This document shows, piece after piece, positions 25,701-34,447 of a DNA stretch of 64,000 nt; within the stretch, counting starts at the first letter, position 1; every line of letters starts with the position of its first letter. Origin of the DNA: Anastrepha obliqua (lineage: Eukaryota > Arthropoda > Insecta > Diptera > Tephritidae); contig NC_072895.1 in NCBI RefSeq assembly GCF_027943255.1, positions 38,166,001 through 38,230,000 of the forward strand, written 5' to 3'. The notes beneath the pieces were generated by a model that was not told the DNA's origin, did no database searches, and worked only from the letters and a program-made list of their open reading frames with translations. The translations under genes were made by a program, and so were the position numbers.

Positions 25701-28700
25701 ACCGATTCAAGGTTGCGTCCAGATATAAGATGTCTTGAAGAAGGTGATGTAGCTGGTGCATCTGCACAAAAAAATCGATTAGAAGAAAAACAACGTGATA
25801 CTAAACGATTGCGAAAAGGAAAACATGAAAAAGAACTTTGGAAACCACGGTAACGCTATTGCTCTATATCATATTGCACTGTTATTTCTTATTATTTTTT
25901 AGGGTCAATTTTATTCCTAGTAGCTTAGTCATAAATCTAATATTCCTGGAGATGTCACTCAATCCAATTTTCGTGTTTTAGCCATATTTGTTCTTTTTTG
26001 AATTTTTATTTTAATAAACAACATGAAAGCAAGATAAAATAATTAACCCAGCAGGTTATTATATCAATGATAAATTTTACATACATATCGCACCCTAAAT
26101 ACAAAAGGGTCACAACCAGTGATGGTAAATGGTTTTTTGAAAAATCCCTACACAACCCAAAAAAATTCCCTACTTTTCCCTACGCTTACAACAAATTTTC
26201 CCTACAAAATTCCCTACATTTTTTTCTCCTGTGTTTACACTATAATGAGGCAATTGCAAAGTCCAAATTGAATTGTTTGCTTAAGATTTTTTTAAAATTC
26301 CGTACAGAGCTTCTGCAGTGCATTCAGTTCTTAAATCTTACCATGAGACACATAAGCTTATTGAGTCCGATGTCTGTGCTCTCATCGATCATTATGGGAA
26401 ATTTGTTTACTTTTAATTTTTTAACTAAATTGTCTTTTTCTTCTTTTGCCAATTCATTTTTTATTATGTTGGTGCACTTCTTTCTTCCGAGCTCAGAGTT
26501 TTTTATTATTTCAGAATCAGGCACGATTTCTTTTAAGAGTGGGATTAAATCGTCCCCTTAGTATTAAAATAGCCTATAAATTTTGTGATGCTTTGAGAAA
26601 ATGAATTTCAAACCTTTTGTCGAAAGTAGCTCTCACTCAAATCTCGTTATGTCTGTAAATATTTATTATTTTTTGACTAACGTTTTGACCCACTTTGTGG
26701 AACTAGAATTTGACAAAATTTTGACCACATATAAAATCGACGATGGAGAATCCAAAAATTCAAAAAAAAAATAATAGCCTATGAGCACATAGGCAACATT
26801 ATGCTCAGCGAAGAACATGCTAAGTCTTATTTCGAAATTTCTGGAACCATTTGGTTTACTCGCCTTTTTTAAAAAAAGCTGTTTATTTTAGATGTCTTTT
26901 TAATTGTCTTCATATTTTTTGGTGCATTTTTGTTTCGGCGTGCTTCTGTTAATCAGACTTGCTCGTTAGCCACAGCTTAAAACTAGCCACTAAAATTTCG
27001 TCGTCAAGCCACTTGTTATTGAACTTTTGTTTCCGATACTTGCATTGTTTTTCCTGGTGTTCCTCCGGAGAGTCAATCGAAGAGGAGGAGCTCATTTCTG
27101 TAAAATATATGCATTTTAAATATAAAAAAGCCAAAACTAAAATAATTGTAAACTTACTTCAAAAGTGAAAAACGCAATGAAAAAATCGTGCTAGCGTTAA
27201 CGAAGAAAAACACGGCAATGTTGCCATATTAACGCTTTTTAAAGTATGCTGCCATAAGGAAAAGAAGTCTGGCATGAAATCTTACTGCGGATTTTTATTT
27301 TAAATGAACTTTTTTAATTTTACCCCGCTATTTAAAAATTGTTTCTGTCCTTCTTGAAAATTCCCTACATTTACAGAATTTAAAAAAATCTGTCCTTCTT
27401 TTCCCTAAACCCACATTTTTCGACAAAAATCCGTACATGTAGGGAATTTTCCCTACATTTACCATCACTGGTCACAACTCAAAATTTTCCACACTCGAGC
27501 TTGACTTGTTTACAGTAGCACAGAAAACAAACTATGTGACATATCACGCTGAAATTTGCCATGTAAGCTTATAACAGTCCTACCAAAAAACAAAAAAATT
27601 TTTTTTGCCTTATGTCATCCGCGGACCGTTTTATTGATAACTTCTCGTTCATATTTGAGCAGAAGGAACATTTGTGCGATATGTCTTTTTTAAGCTCCTC
27701 CAATCGAGTGAAAATCTGAGCTTCATAAATACTTTAGTAAGCCGCGTGCCATTTTATTCATTTTGGTTTGACATTTCATAATAAAAAGGCTTACAGGTCT
27801 GCTAGAATTAATACATTTCGCCCTTTGCGACGAAGCTGGAAAGTTTCTTTTAAACGTAAGACAGCGAGAGCTACATACCATCTTATTTAACTGCAATTTG
27901 TAAAATGGTGCGTGGGGTTCGATGTATTTGTACGTCTCCAACTGATGTCAATCATGCTGGATCTTTGTACCTTAGACAGTTGAGGTTAGCCCTTCTAATC
28001 AAAGCGCTCCACTATACAACTCTATATGGGAAAATAGGCGTAATGAGCGCTGGTCTATGGCTCCTTTACAGTGATATATAGGTCTTCCTATTTCGCTGAG
28101 TTTCCCTTCCAGCTCAGCTTTTTATCTAAAATAACGCCGAAGAACTTATGCTTATTTGCAGGACTTGTGCGGAAGCCATTTAGTTCCGGTAGATGGAGTT
28201 CCTCCTACAGAGGACAATCAGTATCGCGCATTCAAGCGCCATTTTGACACATCTCGAGGTGACCTTTGCCCCAAGTCACAAAGTGCTTGTGAAAACTTGT
28301 CTCTGTACGCGATTCGCGATATCATCGGCATAAGTGACAACTTTGTCTCTCGCCAATCCACATCTCGTAGCAACAACTTAACAGTCAGGTTCAAATGAGT
28401 TGAAAAGCAACTACTCCCGATGCTTACCTGCCTCTTAATTAAGGATTACACCAACCTAATGTTACGGGTTACGGATTACACCAACCCTATTATTGTGTAC
28501 TTGGTCCTTTGGACTGTTGCATGAGACGTTACCGGCTTCAGAAATTAAAAGAAACCGAGATGTTTCCTCTGTCGTGGAAATGTAAATAAATTTGAAACAG
28601 TCCCCAAAAATGTCCACAAAATAGGTACCTCAATGTGTTAATAAGTTTTGCAAGAGTTTTGCATGCCATATTGACGGCTTTAACCGAGAAGAAGATTTAG

Positions 28701-29479
28701 TGTGTCTACAGTATTCGCATCTGGGGTACTGCCTTTTCCTCGTCGGCTATGACGATGAAAACTTGCAAGTTTTGTGTTTTTGTTCTTTTTTGGATAGTTT
28801 TCTTTCTCTTTTAAAAGTAAATACTGACAAATTATAAGATAGTTAGTTGCTAACTAATTCTTACTGGAAAAGAAGATGAACGGTATTATTATAAAACAAA
28901 CAATGGTGAACATTCGAAATGCTGAGATCCTCCATTTCCATAAATGGAGAGACCCGCAGTTTTATGCCGCTTCCGAACCGCAGATGGTAGAAATACGCTC
29001 CTAGATTTGGCATTGCCTGCCGAGGGCAAACTGTTATTAGAAAACACTTTCTATCATTTGAGTAATCTCTACTCCTCAATATTAATTATAAAATATGATT
29101 GATTGATTGAAAATATTAAATATAAGAGATGTTTGATAATAAAAGTATTATCATTTATTTTTTGTTTGGTGGTCTTCTTATAGTAATGTAATATTTAACT
29201 AATATTATTTTTATTCAGAAGATACAAAATTTCTTGCGCTCTATTAACCTAGCATACCAGCACCACCAAGTACTCATATAAATAAATCATAGCATTGAAG
29301 TGAATAAATTTAATTATTTAAAACCTGATTTTTTACTTTGAGCTCTGGTTTCAAAATCTTTTTTTTTTTCTTACAGATGGTTCAAGTTTGGAACGAATCC
29401 TCTGACCCAACATGAAGATTGGATGTTTACAGGCGCATATTGGGATCGAAACTATGATTTCACGTCAGAAATTTTTTAA
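10729..29479 (+). CDS. Oxysterol-binding protein-related protein, short ORP1/ORP2 type
   Basis: Cytosolic lipid-transfer protein of the OSBP/ORP family; ORP1/ORP2 proteins move sterols and phosphoinositides at membrane contacts. Eight coding exons were read: 10729-10769, 12840-13060, 15779-16037, 20022-20216, 22176-22371, 24482-24603, 25626-25849 and 29377-29479, about 453 residues. The protein is essentially an ORD domain alone, without PH or ankyrin repeats, like human ORP2 (about 480). The family signature EQVSHHPP lies at residues 125-132. Other family blocks are KPFNPLLGETYEL before it, CCVHNVVVGKLWIEQHG, LYGKWNE, DSRLRPDIR, RLEEKQR and YWDRNYDF at the C-terminus. The best match from memory is Drosophila CG3860. 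Anomaly: exons 6 and 7 do not join in frame (one base short, see findings). Introns are large and TE-filled. Confidence 0.9.
11585..12759 (+). mobile_element. Tc1/mariner element with terminal inverted repeats, inactive
   Basis: Left end GGGTCCGGCACTCGAAGTGT (11587) and right end ACACTTCGACCTGCCGGACC (12737-12756) are inverted repeats, with TA at the edges. Inside, the plus strand reads a broken transposase: REL EHLKVNKVF near 11800, MAKELKISERSIRRILKNDL near 11865, then VLEVALKPWSDKHFGGRPWT near 12262 and HKTRLNQEWLKNN near 12350. Multiple frameshifts exclude activity. The same family recurs at 61459-62728 in the opposite orientation. It lies in ORP intron 1. Confidence 0.85.
12840..13060 (+). 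CDS. ORP exon 2
   Basis: Encodes SILKNCLGKELSKVTMPVTL, then NEPLSFLQRICEYMEYAE, the lid and N-terminal part of the ORD. It is flanked by a TTATAG acceptor and a GTAAGT donor and ends in phase 1 (A). Confidence 0.92.
13061..15778. other. ORP intron 2, mostly unidentified; possible Helitron 3' end near 14950
   Basis: No exon was recognised. The stretch 14918-14946 (CGCGCCGGGTATCAGCTAGT then AATT) resembles the GC-rich hairpin plus CTAGT terminus of Helitrons, but no 5' TC end or helicase was seen. 13480-13990 has a mixed composition that suggests decayed TE. Confidence 0.3.
15779..16037 (+). CDS. ORP exon 3 with OSBP signature
   Basis: Begins TFAVSALASNWERIG when joined to exon 2 and contains EQVSHHPP (15889-15912), the ORP fingerprint; its two histidines bind phosphoinositide phosphate in known ORPs. 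The GTAAAT donor leaves phase 2. Confidence 0.95.
16255..16427. repeat. Short inverted-repeat element (MITE-like)
   Basis: ATTAAAGGTGGT near 16255 is repeated in perfect inverted form as ACCACCTTTAAT near 16411-16422, enclosing about 145 bases. A related GGCGCCACCTT occurs near 16845. It looks like a MITE-type element; no target duplication was confirmed. Confidence 0.4.
16428..17399. other. ORP intron 3, unidentified non-coding
   Basis: Contains a short (AC)n run near 16591-16605. Nothing else was recognised. Confidence 0.3.
17400..18080 (-). mobile_element. LINE ORF2 C-terminal fragment (Jockey/CR1-like)
   Basis: The minus strand at 17669-17445 reads LKSLEYRKSILSLSFMFNSI, then GDIDCAFLLQRINFLIPART, the C-terminal domain that follows the reverse transcriptase in many insect LINEs. 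Frames above 17700 are broken. Confidence 0.65.
18150..18740 (-). mobile_element. Tc1-like transposase fragment
   Basis: The minus strand reads SINIIERRLKEANLSYRPTS, then KPLLSEKHIEK (helix-turn-helix region), then jumps to a diverged PIENVWG-like block (PTPLKMCGG) and a C-terminal stretch ending in VDEVRRKAG. Upstream (18720-18520) FSERGLKRVMTKKEDKGIV belongs to the same N-terminus. The middle of the DDE domain is deleted. Confidence 0.65.
18760..20021. other. ORP intron 3, unidentified repeat-like DNA
   Basis: The block around 19430-19620 (ATGAAACTTGGTACACATAT and similar) has the look of a dispersed non-coding insect repeat. No coding signal was recognised. Confidence 0.3.
20022..20216 (+). 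CDS. ORP exon 4
   Basis: Encodes RWKEAYTWSNVNCCVHNVVV, then GKLWIEQHGTMEI, the central beta-barrel region. The acceptor is TTCTAG and the donor GTAAGT, with CA carried over into a Gln codon. Confidence 0.92.
20460..21260 (-). mobile_element. R1-like LINE, RNase H and terminal region
   Basis: Minus-strand reading from 21225 gives GIFTDGSRLTNRIGSD, then DNCRVFRAEL near 21090 (RNase H). From 20770 METRRKHMGFSSNDFCHSCR is followed by VEHFLCHCPALVETQ, the zinc-knuckle-like tail of R1/LOA-type ORF2. Stops and deletions are present. It lies in ORP intron 4. Confidence 0.75.
21261..22175. other. ORP intron 4, nothing recognised
   Basis: AT-rich DNA with an A13 run near 22052. No feature could be assigned. 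Confidence 0.3.
22176..22371 (+). CDS. ORP exon 5
   Basis: Encodes QKTILYRLYGKWNELLKCTS and a variable His/Ser-rich linker. It ends in phase 0 before GTAAGC. Confidence 0.9.
22740..23006 (+). repeat. tRNA-derived SINE copy, diverged
   Basis: Contains CATTCGGAGTACGTAGGTTC (box B region), then TTTTCTAATAGCAGTCGGCC, CAGGCAATGGCAAACCCATG, ATCAAGACGCACACCACAAA and GCTCGGCCAAACA in family order. It lies in ORP intron 5. Confidence 0.75.
23440..24080 (-). mobile_element. LINE RNase H/terminal-region fragment
   Basis: Minus-strand sequence near 23710-23630 reads HHCRSCGDLS followed by VEHFLCKCPALPAR, the Cys/His terminal motif of R1-type LINEs. The remaining reading frames are scrambled up to about 24080. 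It lies in ORP intron 5. Confidence 0.65.
24482..24603 (+). CDS. ORP exon 6 (frame problem at 3' end)
   Basis: Encodes DQIDTTLLESLNLNNDLSQI, then PADTKSAILWNANVRPENST, the segment before the C-terminal ORD block. The exon ends ACA AG before GTAAAT, leaving phase 2, whereas exon 7 needs phase 0. Confidence 0.85.
24604..25625. other. ORP intron 6, unidentified repeat and possible Helitron-like end
   Basis: A less AT-rich block at 24960-25150 has no recognisable coding identity. GTTCGCCGGGTCTGATAGT then AATT near 25209-25232 resembles the terminus at 14950. No extra exon was found that would repair the exon 6/7 phase. Confidence 0.3.
25626..25849 (+). CDS. ORP exon 7
   Basis: In-frame sequence starts YYHFTDFAMQLN immediately after TTAG at 25622-25625 and continues with DSRLRPDIR and NRLEEKQRDTK. 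Human ORP1/2 has MYNFTSFAM at this point, which supports this acceptor over the CAG at 25639-25641. The donor GTAACG leaves phase 2. Confidence 0.85.
26109..26116. repeat. hAT target-site duplication, left
   Basis: GTCACAAC, identical to 27471-27478; a single occurrence is present at the equivalent place in the intact MITE near 41771. Confidence 0.9.
26117..27470 (-). mobile_element. hAT element with perfect 8-bp target duplication
   Basis: Ends are CAGTGATGGTAAATG and CATTTACCATCACTG, the hAT terminal pattern, flanked by the direct repeat GTCACAAC at 26109-26116 and 27471-27478. Subterminal copies of TTCCCTAC cluster at both ends, as hAT transposase-binding repeats often do. The minus strand holds transposase remnants: a Ser/Glu-rich N-terminus (27134-26949) and FPIMIDESTDIGLNKLMCLM near 26400, the hAT DDE-domain entry. 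At 1.35 kb it is a deleted, non-autonomous copy. Confidence 0.9.
27900..28560 (-). mobile_element. LINE reverse-transcriptase fragment, degenerate
   Basis: Minus-strand sequence near 28130-28000 reads LDKKLSWKGN and a following helix-rich stretch, as in the thumb region of R1/I-type LINEs (LGIxLDxKLxW). Heavy decay prevents clade assignment. Confidence 0.5.
28935..29060 (-). repeat. tRNA-derived SINE fragment, reverse
   Basis: Shows CCATTTCCATAAATGGAGAG, GCCGCTTCCGAACCGCAGAT and GGCATTGCCTGCCGAGGGC in the reverse order expected from other copies. Both ends are missing. Confidence 0.65.
29377..29479 (+). CDS. ORP exon 8 (C-terminus and stop)
   Basis: Follows a T-rich tract ending TTACAG. It encodes RWFKFGTNPLTQHEDWMFTG, then AYWDRNYDFTSEIF and TAA at 29477-29479. 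WDRNYDF is the typical ORP terminus. Confidence 0.93.
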
Positions 29480-29519
29480 CAAACTATAAAATACTGTTGT
29501 ATTTTCAAAACAAAATGTT

Positions 29520-29525
29520 AATAAA
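29520..29525 (+). terminator. Poly(A) signal of the ORP gene
   Basis: AATAAA 40 bases past the stop codon. Confidence 0.6.
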
Positions 29526-29679
29526 TATTGTATTTTGGAAGCAATATAAATATTAGAATGAAAAAAAACATCTTCGAAATTTTCATAAATTTTGTAAAGG
29601 CTGATCAATTTAAAGGTATCGGAATTTAAAATGAAATAAAACAACGAAAATTCAAATTGATTGGGCAATCTTTATTGTT

Positions 29680-29885
29680 TTTATGTAGAACCATTCATGA
29701 AATTTATTTTTTTTAAATAATGTCTTTCAAATGTTGGTCGCAATTACGCCGTAATTCAGTCATCCATAAACACCAATTTTGAATGACTCTCTGGAGGACT
29801 TCGGTCGGTATCTCGTGAATAACTTTAGTAATGTTGGCTTCCAATGCCTCAATCGAAGCTGGCTTAACTACAAAGCACTTAGATT
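29680..29885 (-). mobile_element. Tc1/mariner-like transposase C-terminal fragment
   Basis: The minus strand reads ASIEALEANITKVIHEIPTE, then VLQRVIQNWCLWMTELRRNC, the C-terminal end of a mariner-type transposase. It lies about 200 bases past the ORP poly(A) signal. Confidence 0.65.
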
Positions 29886-29889
29886 ACAC

Positions 29890-29911
29890 ATATATATATA
29901 TATATATATAA
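29890..29911. repeat. (TA)n microsatellite
   Basis: About ten TA units, directly abutting the 3' end of the reverse SINE copy; probably that copy's tail. Confidence 0.85.
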
Positions 29912-30206
29912 TTGGAGCGTATACTCCTTTTGGATGTTTGGCCGAGCTCCTCATCTTATTTGTGGCTTGAGTCTTCATGCTATTTCCCAAATGGAGGGAC
30001 CAACAGCCGACTCCGAACGGCAGACATTTTTTATGAGAAGCTTTTTCATGGCAAAAATACACTTGGATGTTTGCCATTGTCTGCCGAGGGGCGACCGCTA
30101 TTAGAAAAAGCTTTTTCTTCATTTCGGTGTTTCATTGAGATTCGAACCTACGTTCTCTCTGAATCCGAATGGTAGTCGCGCACCAACCATTCGGTTATGA
30201 CGGCGG
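29912..30206 (-). repeat. tRNA-derived SINE, near full length, reverse
   Basis: Complete in reverse order: 3' part (TTGGCCGAGCTCCTCATC), body (CATGGCAAAAATACACTTGG, GCCGAGGGGCGACCGCTATT), box B complement (AGATTCGAACC near 30138) and the 5' head complement ACCATTCGGTTATGACGGCG near 30187-30206. Confidence 0.85.
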
Positions 30207-30214
30207 ACATACTG

Positions 30215-30998
30215 CAAAGAGTTTTAAACCTGACCTGGGATGGGTCTAAATATAAACCTGTCCAAAACAGCAGTCATTCCTTTCACTAGGAAAAGAGTTT
30301 TACCAAGGCACCAAAGGCTCTCATGATCCGGCAGCTGCAGTCCAAAAATCTTGAGATGGATTTACATCCTGATAATAAGACCAATGACAACATATGTAGC
30401 GGTCTGAGCGACCTCAGGCGGCACTAAAGGCTTTACCGTCCTGTTAGATTAAGTCTTCACTGGTCCTTAAATATATCAAGAAACTGAATCTGTAAGATAC
30501 GCGCAATCGTATCCGGCTAAATTGGGTCCGAAGACACAGAGGTATAACTGGGAAAGAAATAGCGGTCGCACTGGCCTCGCCATTATTACGACCCGAGCCC
30601 TTCCTTGCTATGGGATAACACATCATCAAGGAGAAGCTTAGGAGTCAAGAGCTAAGGCTAAGTGAGGTTTGCTGACACCAAACTATGGGGCTATGCCAGG
30701 CGAAATCCTTACTGGAAGTGTTTAAAAGACTTACAACGCTCTCCAAGGATAAATTGAGAATGCTTACGGGCACTGAAGACTGCGTAGTCATCTGCACATA
30801 ATCAGGATATGGTCTACTGACTATTGTCGTTTCTGCGACCAATCCCAGGAGACGTAAATAGACCTTCTCCTTGAATGTAGCCGGAAGAAAGGTACATACG
30901 CTCAGTTCAACCCAGCCCTTCTTAAATTTCGTATGGTAACTGGGTCTGGATGAGATACTGTGATGAGTAGACGGCACAAACGACTGTGAGCGCAAATC
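30215..30998 (+). mobile_element. LINE with RNase H region, degenerate, host of a nested LINE
   Basis: The plus strand reads GLNINLSKTAVIPFTRKRVL near 30240, a LINE reverse-transcriptase palm/thumb segment, then KEKLRSQELRLSEVCWHQT near 30633 and LTGTEDCVV near 30760, as in the RNase H tail of Jockey/I-type elements. It is interrupted at 30998 by the younger LINE and resumes after 34072. Confidence 0.65.
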
Positions 30999-33900
30999 AG
31001 TCCCATGGCAGCCGGTTCTACGTTACCGGAATGACTCGGGTTTTTCCCGACCAAGGGCTGCCGCCCCAGTATACTAGCCCTGTACAGTGTACCGTATTTT
31101 ACCCCCAATCTTACGTCACAGGAGCAACTCATTGCAGCTAGTTTGCTCCAAATACTTCTCTTCCGGGCTGGCGTCGAACCCAACCCCGGACCAGGGGTAT
31201 TCTACTGCTGCATTTGCCACAAACGGCTCCACCCGAACTCCACCTCGGTTAGGTGTAAGCAGTGCAACGGGTAGTGCCATCTTAAGACCTACTCAGGCCT
31301 TAAGACACACAGGGAGTGGTCCACAAGGTATGTGGCCACGTGTTGCTCCCGCTCACAGGCGGCCCCCGCCTCTACGGCTACACTGCCCTCAGTGCCGGCA
31401 CATCACACTGCCGCCACTAACAACACATCAACGGTAAGGAGCACCCACGAGCAACACAACTTCCTTTCTAACCCACAACCCTCCTGCTCCTACGCCAGTG
31501 CGGGGACAAACCAGCAGCTATTGGTCCCCCGCACAGTCTGCTCCGTGTGTCAGACCGTAGTTCCTCGGAACTTGACATCTGTCCAATGCAATTCCTGCAG
31601 TGGCTGGTGCCATTTTCGGAGGTGCTCCGGCCTGTACACCACCCGTGAGTGGACATGCATCGACTGCAGGTACAGCACCTTAGAACGTCAAGGTATAGCT
31701 GTTCGGTCAGGCGATTCCGAGCTCGAAATATATAATATTTACAAACCCCCTGTCACCTGCTGCCCGGCAGGATATCTCCCTGATATTGGTGCGCTCATCA
31801 GGGGAGGAAACCGATTGGTAGTAGGTGACTTTAACGCGCATCACGATCTTTGGCATTCAAGCCTGCCAAATGATCGTAGGGGACAGCAATTGGCAGAGCA
31901 GATAGACGATTCGACATTCAGCACAGTGAACGACGACGCCCCCACCAGGGTAGTGGGCAATTGCAGCAGCTCGCCTGACATAACAATTGCTAGCGCGGGT
32001 CTGATAAATAGCATAACCTGGCGACTTATGCTATCGCTTGCATCAGACCACTTGCCCATTATCATCTCGATCGAGAGACCTGCCGACTTTGTTTCCGCGG
32101 ATCACCGGTCATACATCAACTTTAACAAAGCTGATTGGACAAGATTCGCGGAATTTACTGAGGACATCTTCGCAGCCCTACTCACTCCCACCGAAGTGCG
32201 CGCAGGCGAACGCGCATTCCGCAAGGCGATCACAGCCGCCGCGGCTCGCTTCATACCTGCTGGACGGATCCGGGAATTACGTCCCAATTTCCCAGCCGAA
32301 GCAGCCGTTATGGCGAACGAGCGTGACCGTCTACGCCAAGCCGATCCCGGGGATCCTCGAATAAAGGATCTCAATTCGGAGATTCGGCAACTGGTCACCC
32401 AACATAAGCGGACTAAATGGGTCGAGCATCTGAAGTCCTGTAACTTCACCTCTGGTGTGAGTAAGCTCTGGTCCACCGTAAGGTCCCTGTCGAACCCGAC
32501 GAAGCACAACGACAAGGTGAATATCACCTTCAACGGTCATACTTCGTCGGACCCGAAGAGATGCGCGAGCTATTTTAGCCGGCAATTTATACTGCATCCT
32601 CCGGTCGACAGATCCAAACGTTGTGCCACCAGACGGTTGCACAAACTGCCATACAACAGTGCACCGTTTACTTTCACCAGCGACCGTCATAAACACCCAG
32701 ATAAACCGTGGACTAAACCAAAACCGCCCCTGCGAGAGGACTGTCCTAGTAGGGTTGGACCTACAAAAGGCTTTCGATACAGTCAGCCACGCCACGCTAC
32801 TAGGTGACATTTTACAGTCGACACTCCCGCCAAGGCTGAAGAGGTGGACCGCGAACTATCTGAGTGGTCGTCACTCGTCGGTGATATCTCGAGACCAAAC
32901 TTCAAAACAGAGAAAAATAAAGCAAGGAGTACCGCAGGGTGGTGTCCTTTCACCCTTGCTTTTTAATTTCTGTATTTCGAAACTCCCCCAGCCACCAGAG
33001 GAAGTCTCACTGGTCTCAAAACTTAAAACTTTCTCCCACTAAATCCACGGCGACCCTTTTTACCTCCTGGACAAAGGAGGTCAAGCTGCAACTTCAGGTG
33101 CACGTCGATGATACCCCAATACCGACGGTAAATAACCCCAGAATTTTGGGAGTCACCCTTGACAGCTTGCTCTCCTTCTCAGCGCACACAACCGCTATTG
33201 CAACGAGAGTACAGAATCGCAACAAGGTCCTCAAGTCGCTCGCCGGCAGCACTTGGGGCAAAGACAAAGAAATGTTGCTGTCGACTTTCAAAGCAATAGG
33301 CCGACCGGTTCTCAACTATGCCGCGCCTGCCTGGTCGCCTGGAACCAGTGATACGCAGTGGACGAAGCTCTAGACTTGCCAAAATACTGCCATTAGGACC
33401 GCAACAGGATGTCTCCTGATGTCCCCAATTCAACACCTGCATGACGAGGCTCACATGCTCCCTGTTAAGGAGCACAACAAAATGCTCGGCAAGCAGTTTC
33501 TGCTAGGGTGTCACCGTAGGCCTCACCCATGCAGACACCTGCTCGAGCCTGAGCCACCTCCCAGGCACATCAGGAGACTTTTCCTCAACTACGTGGACGA
33601 GATCCAGGACAAAACAGACAGACCACTCCAGGATCAGACAGTGTACAGACAGGCCATTAACGACATTAATCGGGAGACCCTTACCACCTTCTTAAGCTCC
33701 CGACCTCCGAATGCCGTTATCGGAGTCCAACCACCACCTATTGCAGACGAAGAGCTCCAGCTTCCCCGAGAGTCCCGCGTAACCTTGGCACAATTACGTT
33801 CTGGATACTGTAGCAGGTTAAACTCCTACCTATCCAGAATCGACCCCGACATACTAAACATACATATGTCCAGCATGTGAAGGCACCCCGCACGACACTA

Positions 33901-34072
33901 ACCACCTTTTCACATGCCCCATCAAACCCACTCATCTAACACCTCTCTCCCTCTGGACCCCACCCGTCGAAACAGCCAGTTTCCTGGGCCTATCGTTAGG
34001 TGAGCTAGACGAAGACGACCGGTAATTACACTACACTGACAGGGCGAAGATATTGCCACAACAACAACAACA
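30999..34072 (+). mobile_element. Non-LTR retrotransposon with 2A-like motif, zinc fingers, endonuclease and RT (defective)
   Basis: Inserted with a 16-bp target duplication (ACTGTGAGCGCAAATC at 30983-30998 and 34073-34088) and a (CAA)n tail. In order: GVEPNPGP 2A-like motif (31170-31193), a Cys-rich CCICHKRLHPNSTSVRC module, a second VCSVCQTVVPRNLTSVQC module, the distal half of an APE endonuclease (LVVGDFNAHHDLWHSSLPND near 31815, SDHLPI near 32043), RT segments (VGLDLQKAFDTVSHATLL, QGVPQGGVLSPLLF) and a C-terminal Cys/His motif. Defects: the proximal endonuclease half is deleted near 31660, and the catalytic YADD segment is missing after VSLVS near 33018. Several frame changes are present. 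Clade is uncertain; it could be CR1-like or Jockey-like. Confidence 0.9.
31332..32807 (+). pseudogene. Largest remaining ORF of the 2A-bearing LINE
   Basis: 491 codons covering the second zinc-finger module and the distal endonuclease domain (GDFNAHHDLWHS, SSSPDITIASAG, SDHLPIIISIERP) followed by the linker to RT. The frame is continuous because an internal deletion removed the endonuclease N-terminus, so the product would lack the conserved N and E residues of APE nucleases. RT motifs lie in other frames (32700-33373). Confidence 0.75.
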
Positions 34073-34286
34073 ACTGTGAGCGCAAATCTTCTTTTCGTTC
34101 ATATAAACGAAGCAAAATTAATCAAATTCGTCACCGTAATGTTGTCTAACTCCAAATCATCCATGATTTGAAAATTAGATTATAAACGTAGAAGAACCTT
34201 TTACGAATTTTCAATGCTGAATTCCCAACCTTTTATCTGCAGTATTATTAAGAACTTCAAATTAAAAATGTCTTAATTACAATACA

Positions 34287-34292
34287 TTTATT
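34287..34292 (-). terminator. Candidate poly(A) signal of MAN1
   Basis: TTTATT on plus (AATAAA on minus) about 155 bases past the MAN1 stop. Confidence 0.5.
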
Positions 34293-34447
34293 TAAAAATA
34301 AAAGCTAGCATATTTTCTTAATTAGTAAGGAACATCTGTCCTCTTTCATCACATTATCTTTGAGTAGAATTATTCATAGTCAATTTGGAAAATGAGTTAA
34401 TTAAAATGTGCTCTTTCAAAGGTTTTAGAAAATATGATCTAGAAAGC

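Larger units (their letters stand above)
26084..27683. repeat. MITE copy split by a hAT insertion
   Basis: Left piece 26084-26116 and right piece 27471-27683 are together a second copy of the 264-bp MITE at 41747-42010. They begin CATATCGCACCCTAAATACA and end TGCGATATG. The right terminal repeat has lost about 30 internal bases. The hAT element lies between the pieces. It sits in ORP intron 7. Confidence 0.85.

Noticed and set aside
26067..26561. 164-codon plus-strand ORF
   Set aside because: It runs across the MITE/hAT boundary and antisense to the hAT transposase remnant; a chance frame.
32102..32810. Two long minus-strand ORFs (143 and 159 codons)
   Set aside because: Antisense shadows of the LINE endonuclease/linker coding region.
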